Source: Isoetes taiwanensis
Taxonomy: Eukaryota; Streptophyta; Lycopodiopsida; Isoetales; Isoetaceae
Length of the DNA stretch: 64,000 bases
Direction: 5' to 3'
NCBI GenBank assembly: GCA_021234155.1
Contig: JAJEKV010000014.1
Location: forward strand, 12,689,836-12,753,835
Each line of letters starts with the position of its first letter. The first letter of the stretch is position 1. Shown piece by piece: positions 55,489-64,000 of the stretch. The notes beneath the pieces are model-generated. The model searched no databases, had not been told where the DNA came from, and saw only the letters and a program-made list of their open reading frames with translations. The position numbers and the translations under genes are program-made.

Positions 55489-55497
55489 CTATTTATA
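55489..55497 (-). promoter_or_regulatory. TATA box upstream of the H3-tail-like ORF
   Basis: TATAAATAG on the reverse strand in CCTATAAATAGACCC, about 103 bp before the ATG at 55386. The spacing and the CCTATAAATA context match the gag promoter at 53741. Confidence 0.65.
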
Positions 55498-55611
55498 GGT
55501 CTGGGAGTTTTAGGGTTCCGACCTGCAATTTTCATGTTATACCATTATTTAAAGCACTAGTGTTTGTTGGATTAAGACATTAGGTTCTTTTAGACAAAAA
55601 GTACTGCTACC

Positions 55612-55893
55612 ACTCACACAGTGCACGAGAGGCATGTTCTAAATTTTTGCTTGAGGCCCTAGCGCACTCTATGAGGGGTTATTCCTTTTTGTCTCTATTT
55701 TAGGTTTTCTAAACAGTTTCTTAGTATTATAACATGTTTTTCTGGCTTTAATTCAAATTCTAAGCTGCCCTGTGCTATTAGTTTACTCTAATTATGCATC
55801 TTTCTGGGCCAATAATAGTCAAACACTTACACAGTGCGCGAGAGCCTCAAACTAAAATTTAGCTAAGGGTCCTGGTGCACTCTGTGAGAGGTT
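55612..55893. repeat. Two related hairpin elements (R3, R4)
   Basis: R3: ACTCACACAGTGCACGAGAG at 55612 pairs with TAGCGCACTCTATGAGGGG at 55660. R4: ACTTACACAGTGCGCGAGAG at 55825 pairs with TGGTGCACTCTGTGAGAGG at 55873. The spacing is 213 bp. These are the same design as R1 and R2, in the same orientation. Confidence 0.85.
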
Positions 55894-55899
55894 ACTCCT

Positions 55900-56830
55900 A
55901 ATGGCAAAAAATTTCAGGTCTCTAATGTTTTTAATTTTACTTTTCTTGATTATCTTAGCTTATTGTTCTAAAGATGAGATCTTTTTTTTTTAGCACGCGA
56001 GCCTAACCAAGCGTGCAACCCTCCTTGCAATTCTAGGCTATCCACGTAGCAACTACATGTCAGCAGAATTTGATGTGGCATGGTCTAAGCCGTAAGATCT
56101 TCAGATTTGCAGATCGACCGCTATGAAAATTAGAAAAAGGCAGAAAAATACAGACAGAGATGGAGTCATTCGCAATCTCTCCGCTCCGACATTACATATT
56201 CTCTAGCTTCCGTCGGATTTTCTTCTACCCTAGATCCGAAGAAAGAAGCGGATAGAATCTCCATCTTCCCATCCTCTTCTGTTTTTCCTTGCTTTCAGTT
56301 TCCTTCCATTTCTCTTTCCGTTTCTGATGTTTGCTTCTTCAATTTTCCTTCCCCTTTCTCTTGCTTCCTTCGGATTTCCTTCTTGTTAACGCATTCAATC
56401 CTTCCCTTTCATCTTTCTATATGCGCTTCTGCGGAAAATGGACTAAATTATAGGACGAAGATTTGGGATTGGAAAGAAGAACATTACATCGGTCTGGCTT
56501 TCTGGTGGCTTTCTAGAGCTTGTATGAGCTACGTTCTCTTCAAACAAAAAGGTCGGCCCCTATCAAACCCCATCTGTTTCTTGTCGGTACTTGTTGTGCT
56601 CCTTGAATCTTTGATTGGTAATAGGTCTGCAATAGAACAAAGTTATGCAAGCATGGGTCTGCCTCAGAGAGGGTTGGTGCCGGATGTGTTGGTGCAAGCA
56701 TGTGTTGGTGCCGGATTGGTGTAAGAACAGTCGATGGCCTTTCAATTTCTCTATCTGCTAGTACAGAAACAACTTCTTCACTTGGGATTGGACCTCATAG
56801 CATGATCTAAGCAGGTTTTATCATTAAAAT
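55900..56830. other. Pyrimidine-rich stretch without a supportable gene
   Basis: 56160-56400 is rich in TTCC/CTTTC words, like a 5' UTR or branch-site tract. A forward open frame at 56383-56724 has no motif. GTTGGTGCCGGAT is repeated at about 56675 and 56705. Confidence 0.4.
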
Positions 56831-56839
56831 ATTCAAGAT

Positions 56840-57560
56840 TGGAGTTCCTTTTCATTGCACAAAAGGTAAACAATCTGCTTCTGTTCTAATATTGTTGCCC
56901 AATGTAATGTTGTTCTGCCAGTGATTTTTTCAATCTTATTCACAGCATCACATATATCACTGAATTTTTGAATGAACCTGGCAGTATCTTGTTCCTGGGA
57001 TTTAGATTTCTTAATCAAATCTTGATCAATTGTATCCTAGAATGTGTTTGTCCAGTTATCTATGTCTTCCTTCCATTTCTCAGGTGTCAAGCTTTTCCTA
57101 GACACGCCATTAGCTTGACTGCAAATTTGAGTTGTTTGTTAAGGAGAGCAAGTCACAAGGGTATCCTACCTGCATTATTCCTCTTCATGTAATCCACTTT
57201 AAGAGTATCAAGAGTCCGTACAACATGAATGTTGCCCTTGGTTACAGCCCAGAAGAGATTATTACCATTTATCTATGACCTTGACAGTGATCTTAAAACT
57301 TCTGTCCTCACTATCTTTATTGCAGACAGTAGCAAGACGGTTCTAGGTGAGAAACCATTTCCACTCCTCTTTAAGCATAGTGGCACTATCAGTGTGGTGT
57401 CCCAGCATAAGAATAGAAGAGGCAGGATGGAATAGATTTCTGTTTGCCATGGCCACCACTGTTCAATCGACATAGTGATGCATGGAGCAGATAAGGACAT
57501 TGTTTGGCTTCAACGTGATTTTGGAATATATGTCTACAATCTTTTTGACACCAGCCAGGT
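56840..57560 (-). pseudogene. Ankyrin-repeat protein fragment
   Basis: On the reverse strand, frame-broken pieces read TKGNIHVVRTLDTLKVDY, NAGRIPLRLALLNKQLK and, further on, AVNKIEKITGRTTLHWATI with LEQKQIVYLLCNE. The GRTxLHxA and GxIPLxLA patterns are ankyrin helices. Stops and frame changes occur between them. The parent family is not identified. Confidence 0.55.
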
Positions 57561-57569
57561 TAGTGACAT

Positions 57570-58470
57570 GCACATGAAAAATGTAGCTGAAGGACCTTCG
57601 TTTTCAATTTGTTGTGCTGTGCATTAAATTAAGACTTATAATAACAGCAATATATACCATTGCAATCAATTAACGAAGAGGGAGAGCAGAAACATAGATA
57701 TTACTCCTGGACTTCGTACAGCCAGAGCTATAATTGTGGGCTTCCATGCATGCATAAGCAGAATTTTATTGTGTGCAGTGTCCCCATCTTTGCAGCTTGA
57801 TTGATTAAAGCCCTTATCAGCACGCTCTTCAAAGGAGCTTCTGCTTCTAAAACAATATTGCTAGCAAATATAAGAATAAACCATTGCTATTGTTTGGACA
57901 CTAAATATGCACTGAGAATTACATGCTGCAACATCTGCAAGTATCAAGCCAAGTGGCCACGACGGTAGAGAAATAACTAACACGTAATCTTAGCTTTTGC
58001 TTTTTTGTATGTTGTAAAAATATGTGTTTTTTTTTTGTTTGCTTTCTTGCTTTAAGGAATTGTATCTTCTGAATGCCTTGTAGGGCTTGCTTATCTGTTC
58101 TGATGTGAACCAATTATGCAGGCCGCCCTAAAAGCCCTTTTTCAAACTTATTTATTCTCATTCACATTTGGTTAAAAATGCTAGACAGCTTCCAATAAGA
58201 AGCTGCTACACATTGTGGTTAAGCAGATACTGTTAAGACTCTGTGATGGCTTGCATTACTTTCAGATTGACAATCATGAGATGAAACGTAAGATCTTGTA
58301 AACCAGACAACAATTGCAGTGCCACTGCACTAATGGCTGGCATTCTTTATTTGACGTGACATCTTTAGCTACAGCTTAGCAAGGAAGTGCTAAGACTTAA
58401 AGCTCAAAATAATCTATATTCTATACTGAAGGAATATGTCTTCATGGCAAGAAGATCATATCCTACTCCG
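57570..58470. other. Unrecognised stretch
   Basis: AT-rich DNA without a supportable gene between the ankyrin and acyltransferase fragments. Confidence 0.4.
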
Positions 58471-58479
58471 TTAAATCTG

Positions 58480-59870
58480 TCACTCTTCTTTACATCCAGT
58501 TTTTGAATAGATGGAAACTTCAGGACCTACAGAATTTATGTCATGAAAATGCTGCTCAAATTTTGCCATGACCTCACTCAAGAACCTTGCCTCTTGGACC
58601 GCCAGGAAGTAGATAGATCTTATCCAAAGTCAAATAAACGATAGTACCAAATATTGCACCTCCCCAACCAAAGTCAAAGGCTTCCAAACGTGTTCTGGTC
58701 CAGTCTATCACGACAGTGGTTTCTCTCAAAGAAAGGCAGACCTGCTTATCCATAACACTTATGGCATTGACAAAGTCCCAATATATGAATCTGAAACTCT
58801 GTTTTTAGCCATTTGGACCATTTCTACAATACTATGAAATGGAGATTTCAATATTTCTTCAACTGTGGAGTTATAAAAGCTTGTGATGGATGCATTACCT
58901 ATGAACTTTGCATTTGTTGGCGGGTTTGTTCGTGGCCAGCCATTAACTGGAAAGTGCAGCAATATTCTTTCTGTAGGTTTCATTTCTAGTGCTTTGATCC
59001 TTGAAAGCCATGAATGAGTTGTCAGAATATCAAATGTAGAGCATCTGGTTATTCACCTCAAAAGACTTGGACACATATTTTGTGCTCGAGTCCAATTTTG
59101 CATTTGCGGACTTTGCAACTGTCTTTTCCCGTTGCTTCTCATGCTTGTTGTTTCTAAGGACGGATATTCCTTCAAATCTCTTCACGAAACATTCTTCCAA
59201 CTCATGTGGTGTCATTTCTGATGGTCTTGGTTTCATGATCTCTCTATTATGTGTAGGCACTTTTATTTCAAACACTGATACTTTTCTAACTATCCTTGAC
59301 CAGTCAGAAAGAAAGTTAAAGCAACTTGGACCATCAAAGAGCTCATGGCTTGCTCCAAGCCCAATAGAAAATCCTCCATATGCAAATTTGGTGACCTAAA
59401 TGGTTGAAGAACCAAAATAACTCAAACTCTTTATTTCACAAAGAAGTGACATATTGAATACAAGAATAGCAAGTCAAGGGACATACCTGAGCCACAAAAA
59501 CAGGGCTGTCTTCAACAAAAGGTAAATGCCAAACAAGTTTCTTAAATGCAGGATTTCCTTCACTAAAATTACCCAAATCTTTGATTGTAAAATGAGTTGA
59601 AGCCTCCACCATCATAGCTCCTTGTGCAAAACAAACCAACTCAGGATGGCCAGTTTTGTCATTGTACAGTATTCTTCCTGCAGCAGGATAATAGAGCACC
59701 AGAAGAACTTCTAAAGCCTCTCTCAGATCCTCAAATACCGTCTCATTACTCTTGCACTCTTTTTTTTGATAGAGATAAAGTGTGTACATGAAGTTTGGGA
59801 AAACTGTATCAAGATTACATGCAGATAAGTGGTTAGTAGATTGACTAGTATGGCTTTCTACTCGATTATA
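58480..59870 (-). pseudogene. BAHD acyltransferase pseudogene
   Basis: BAHD enzymes move acyl groups from CoA to alcohols or amines in the cytosol. Exon 1 (about 59870-59487): LDTVFPNFMYTLYLYQKK, LYYPAAGRILYNDKTGHPEL, FKKLVWHLPFVEDSPVFVAQ, ending at donor GTATGT (59486-59481). Intron 59396-59486, acceptor TTTAG. Exon 2: VTKFAYGGFSIGLGASHELFDGPS with the catalytic HxxxD as HELFD, then frameshifts: HSWLSRIKALEMKPTERI and FIGNASITSFYNSTVEEIL in a second frame, the structural DFGWG in a third (EAFDFGWGGAIFG, about 58675), and SEVMAKFEQHF to the end at 58480. All landmark motifs survive but at least three frameshifts and a missing start kill it. Confidence 0.9.
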
Positions 59871-59920
59871 AAATATTGCTTATCTTCTTTATTAAAATGA
59901 AATGGCTTTGATTTTCGAGC

Positions 59921-59954
59921 CGGAACGCCGCATGTGCAGACGCATGCGGCGTTC
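59921..59954. other. GC-rich hairpin
   Basis: GGAACGCCGCATG and CATGCGGCGTTCC form a perfect 13 bp stem around TGCAGACG. It is the most GC-rich palindrome nearby, just upstream of the acyltransferase fragment's 5' end. Confidence 0.85.
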
Positions 59955-60163
59955 CCTCTCCCCCTCGCGGGACTTTTTGTGGTCGTGTGCGTCAATTTTA
60001 AACTACTCTAAATCTCTTCTGCTGTGTTTTTTTCCTTTCGGGCCACCGCCATGCGAAGCTGCGAATCGCCATCGCAACACCAGTGCTCCTTGCACATTAT
60101 CCGGTTTGATTTTTGATCCTCCATCATTTTCCTTCATTTTTTTTTATCCATTTTGTTTGCAGC

Positions 60164-60410
60164 GGACAAGAAGCAGTATGGCCTACATGAATAGGAGCCA
60201 TCGGAAGGATGAAGAACCACAAGCTTGGCGATCCTTGATGATTTAGGTAGCTCTTCTCTGAACCCCAAGGTTTTTTTTCCTGGCCTTCGAAAGCATGAAA
60301 AGCTATAGTCTGACTGTTTCTATCTTTGTTGCAGAGTGCAGACTTCAGAGCCCTCTTGGAGCAAGCTATCGTATTTGGCTGCAGGTGAGGTTGGGCCTGA
60401 TTTCTCAGAG
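60164..60410 (+). other. Unidentified exon-like segments
   Basis: TTGTTTGCAG at about 60154-60163 precedes an exon-like piece ending near ILDDLG|GTAGCT at 60246. Another acceptor TTGTTGCAG at about 60334 precedes SADFRALLEQAIVFGC, ending at GCAG|GTGAGG at 60384. The splice signals are strong and on the same strand as the GIGANTEA pieces, but I do not recognise the protein. A stop lies inside the first piece. Confidence 0.35.
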
Positions 60411-60959
60411 GCAGCCCAATACTTCAGTTGTACATCCATTTTGGAGGGCTCCATGCCCATTTGACATCATCATTTGTAGAAAGCAACATTACAGGTGACC
60501 ACTTAAATCCATTGCGGACATTTCAAAGAGGTTTTGGCATCTCTATACGTCAGCATTTGTGTAGATATCTGAATTGCCTTTTGTACTAGGGACTGGAAAA
60601 TAACGTTTTATGCATTAGCAGGAAGTATTCAATAGGAAGAAACTATACTCAGCCTCTGTCTCTATAGTTGGTGCTTATATGTTGAGTGTCAGCAGGGAAT
60701 CCTTGGCAATTACTACAGGTTTGAAAGACATTCAAGGAATGAATTGGAATTTACGCGTTCGTATTGCTATCACGAGGATGCAGCCACACAATAATGAAAA
60801 TCATTCTACTATTCCAGAAACAGAAGTATAATTATATCATGCCTCCCTTCTTCAAAATCGAAGTCTTTCGACATGTCTTTCAACATTTGCATTTCCATTT
60901 TGGATGCCTTCCAGTTCTCTTGGTCTGATATCTCGCATTCTGGTATTGTCTGAATGCAG

Positions 60960-62880
60960 CAATGGATTGGCATCTGCAGTGTGCCGAATTATGGATTGGA
61001 GGTCTGCAAAGTCATATGAACTGTATTCAGGAAGAGGTAAAATGTTCTATTTGTCTATGTTGAGATGGACAACCACTTTTTTCATTTGTTTTGGCAGTGA
61101 TATGGCAAATGTAGAAAGTTATGACAAAGATTCTAAGGTCTTTTTCTGATATGCGCTCTACAGACTTTGCAAGCAACAACAGGTTTGTTACAGCAGGCAC
61201 ACAGCTGGTTTGTGATGTTATTTGCATGTTTTAAAATGAAGAATTTGTTATCATGCATTCTAGATGCACTGTTAGACGTGTGATTTTCTTCAAAGCTAAG
61301 TTTACTCCCAACTTGATCTTAGCTTTATGATCCTTATTCCATTTTGGAATACAGTAGACATTATAAGGGTGCATTGGATAAAGATACTAGATTGAGTTGG
61401 TACATTTTCTTGCTCTGGGTTTATTTTTGGTTCTGCACAAGATTTTGCAATGTCAAGGCAATTAAGCAAGTGACTCTGTAAAAGCACTATAATTGGCTCA
61501 TCTTCCAGCAGTTTTGGTTCATCTCCTAGCACTACAGGCTATCATTTTTTTAGAGTTGTATTTTTCTTTATTTTTCCTATTGTTAAAGGACGGTGCCTGG
61601 ATGGGATGTTTGCCAGACTCCTGCTCAATTTTGAGCAGTCATATATAATACTTCATATTTTCTCTTTTAACACATGACGTTCAAGTGACATTGCTGGAGA
61701 AAGACCAAAATCTACGCAGCATTTGAATGATCACAGAGAACCTTTTTTTCCTTCAATGCGGAGGACCATTCCAGGACCATAGACCATTCCAGACCATTCC
61801 AGGTATGATAATCATTATGCGATAGATAGTGCTAAGCTAAAGATAAAGGTTTCCATGAACTTCTGTAGTTAGGAGCATCCTACAACTACAGAGTGAGTTA
61901 ATTCTTATCTTGATGTCAAGCTGACGTTCAGTAAGAACTAGCTTAACGAGTCAGAGTACCATCATATGAGTTTGTAAGATCTGTGTCAAACTTGCTTTGA
62001 TTCGTACACGTGGTTCTAAGAGTAACTTAGTTGTGGGGCAGTTGATGCCTTATGAATTTGAACGTGAAGGAGCTAAAGGATGTCTGTCACATGTAGCTTC
62101 ATTTTTGCAATGTATTACCTATCTGAAGTTATGCAACATATAATCTGGCAGTTTACTGCACATAATGATAACATGGAAGCCTCAGAATCATTTGTAGAAG
62201 AAATTGGCGAAGTAAGTATATTATTAACTGGTAACTGGTTCAAATGTAAAGAACAGTTATACTAATCTAGCTGATGAAATATGGCAGCTTGTGCGCACGC
62301 ACTATCCCCATAATGAAGCTTGTCTGCTGGATGATGTTCTAGGTATTAAATCATTTGATTCCAATTGTGCTGGATGAGATTCTGTTGTTTCAGTTTTAAC
62401 CTTCAATTCGAAAACAACTAGGTTTGTTCTCCATCGTCCAGAGCATGGACATGCCATTCTTCATCCATTATTGTCTTGCATCATTGATGGGACTCTTATT
62501 TATAACAAGAAGACCCATCCTTTTGATTCTTTTGTCTCATTGTTCAGTCCTTCAAGCGAGGTATGCTTACATTATTATCCTAATTCTATTTCAGTTTGTT
62601 CAGTTTTGTGAATACGTTCTCTCTTCACTGTGCATTCAGAGGGATTTTACAGCACAATGGGTGCTTGCATGTGGGGAGATATTGAGAGTTTTGACCCATT
62701 ACAACCGGCCTTTATATAATCCTCAACATGATACGGAGGATAATAAAGAGAGTGCAAGTCATGATACCTGACCTGTTGGAAGGAAAGAATACCGGAGAGA
62801 ATGGAAAGAAAACATCTAAGCGGCTACTTTCATCATGGATCACAGATACAGAAGTGATTATTTTCGATGGTACTATTTTA
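60960..62880 (+). pseudogene. GI: GIGANTEA 5' exon fragments
   Basis: GIGANTEA is a large nuclear/cytosolic clock and flowering regulator (about 1,170 residues). Pieces in the correct order: a weak first exon with ELWIGGLQ (about 60990-61036); QFTAHNDNMEASESFVEEIGE to donor GTAAGT at 62212; acceptor CAG then LVRTHYPHNEACLLDDVL (62288-62342); FVLHRPEHGHAILHP and LLSCIIDGTLIY to 62560; acceptor at 62639 then FTAQWVLACGEILRVLTHYN from 62640; and SSWITD with, one frame over, YRSDYFRWYYF at about 62830-62875. The 62342/62422 junction is one base out of frame and the copy stops near residue 200, so it is a truncated pseudogene. Confidence 0.88.
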
Positions 62881-63600
62881 AAACCAGTTATACATGTACT
62901 ATTTTAAAACCAGTTATACATGTATTTTAACCATGTATTATTATTATTATTGATCCAAAATCTCTTTATATAATTAGGATTTAAAAGGGAATATATGCTA
63001 CGGAGATGGACAATTTAGAAAATTAATGAGAAATTATATAACATGACTACATATGTCAACACGCTATTAATCATTCATCCACAATGGATTGTGTTTTGAA
63101 TGTTAACGGAAGTGGCAACTCGAAAGACCTTGATTTTTCTATTTTCTAGATTCACGGATTTATTTTATCATGAATTCTAGAGAACTTAGGGTGTAACATA
63201 TCATCACACTATAGATTTAGGGTTAAGCCTTAGGGGCTTTGGTTTTCTGTTCGGGTTTAGTGTTTGTGTCTCTAGATAGAATATCATAACTACTTATCAA
63301 CTAACGAGAGAATCCTAAGATACAAAATACCAAGGGATGCTCTAATATGAATGGGGAGGTATTTCAGTTCCCAAACAACTAGCAACTTCACTTTGAGGGC
63401 GGTCCATACATATGTAGGGCCATCGCTGCTATCACAGGTGAGTGAAAGAGGTCTATAGAGGATATGGAATGTATGCTTTGTTTCTTCGCAAACTTTGCTA
63501 AGAATTGGGTATTTCATCCTGTTTGATTATTTTAGATACACCACTTGATCTACTTAAAAATAAATCTGCATCATTAGACTATCACACATCTACAACTAAT

Positions 63601-63629
63601 GCCCGGCATCGCCGGGCACACGTTTCTAG
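63601..63629 (+). mobile_element. Second Helitron 3' terminus
   Basis: Hairpin GCCCGGCATCGCCGGGC at 63601-63617, then ACACGTTT and CTAG at 63626-63629 followed by T: the same architecture as the 36597 end. The matching 5' end is not certain. TCTCTTTATATAATTAGG after an A at 62963 is one candidate, which would give a 0.67 kb element; a more distant start would include the GIGANTEA and BAHD fragments. Confidence 0.82.
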
Positions 63630-64000
63630 TTATTTATCTTACCACAGTGTTCTCCTCTACCCATTTCATGGTTCAGCTTGAATCAGGAATTTTTCCACTT
63701 CTAATAACTGGTACATGCTGGCAAGTATTGTTGCAAGTAACTCCTAGTTAGATGGACATAAATAAGGCATCTGCCAGTTTAGGTATATGGCTGGCTTTGC
63801 TTAGCTTTATATCGAACTTGGCCAGAGTTCCACAATGCCATGTTTATGCTATGGTTGGGATAAATTAAGCATTGCTAAATTAAGCATAACCCTGAATTGC
63901 AAATTTGCTACTTGTGTTTTATGTTCTCATCAATTTATATTCTTTTTTCAGGACAACATTGTGATGCAACAATAATCAATGGACAAGAATATATGATGCC
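63630..64000. other. Unrecognised stretch at the right edge
   Basis: AT-rich, with no ORF or repeat recognised; the window ends here. The short TAAATTAAGCAT/TAAATTAAGCATAA duplication at about 63863-63888 is the only feature. Confidence 0.4.

Noticed and set aside
59902-60246. Forward open frame of 114 codons starting MALIFEPERRMCRRMRR
   Set aside because: It begins in a GC hairpin and crosses a strong splice acceptor; there is no motif, so it is probably not translated as such.
62963-63629. Confident 0.67 kb Helitron
   Set aside because: Only the 3' end is convincing; the TCTCTTTATATAATTAGG start is one of several possible.

Overview
This window looks like nuclear DNA from a land plant with a large, repeat-rich genome. 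The evidence is plant-type Copia, Ty3 and L1-like retroelements, Helitron ends, PLS-type pentatricopeptide repeat (PPR) sequence, and fragments of plant genes: HMG-CoA reductase, GIGANTEA, BAHD acyltransferase, acetyl-CoA carboxylase, plastid pyruvate dehydrogenase E2 and beta-tubulin. The PPR and PIF1-helicase style would suit a fern or another non-flowering vascular plant, but that is an impression and not a demonstration. I found no clearly intact host gene. Every recognisable coding region is transposon-derived, captured, truncated or frame-broken.

Layout. 1-2.7 kb: Ty3 pol fragment split by a reverse-strand LINE. 2.8-4.7 kb: degenerate direct repeats and clustered short hairpins. 4.73-13.0 kb: a complete Copia element with near-identical LTRs and a GAAAT target duplication; its gag is split by a 2.4 kb insert carrying pieces of four unrelated host genes. 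13.0-17.0 kb: the same diverged repeat territory, interrupted by a LINE-tailed composite with its own target duplication. 17.0-19.05 kb: AT microsatellites around a 1.1 kb GAATCT minisatellite with a higher-order period near 455 bp. 19.4-22.0 kb: a duplicated unit in which one copy carries a 157 bp poly(A) retroposon and the other shows the empty site. 22.5-24.1 kb: direct repeats around a broken kinase-regulator-like ORF. 24-28 kb: mostly unrecognised, with a purine tract.

28.0-31.4 kb: an antisense PIF1 helicase fragment fused to a PPR pseudogene, with 1,046 bp tandemly duplicated. 32.93-36.6 kb: a Helitron carrying several HMG-CoA reductase exons with introns. 37.0-37.3 kb: acetyl-CoA carboxylase pieces. 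38.2-41 kb: hairpin arrays. 42.3-45.0 kb: Copia gag/protease joined to a LINE. 45.0-51.3 kb: an unidentified reverse-strand multi-exon gene broken by two solo LTRs of one family in opposite orientations. 51.5-55.9 kb: a reverse-strand Ty3-like gag and, upstream of it, an extra ORF that starts like the histone H3 tail; each ORF has a TATA box and they are bracketed by four related hairpins. 56.8-63.63 kb: ankyrin, BAHD and GIGANTEA pseudogene fragments leading to a second Helitron 3' end.

The genes do not form a pathway. The window records nested transposition and repeated capture of host exons. All identifications are by eye from motifs; nothing was searched or aligned by computer.
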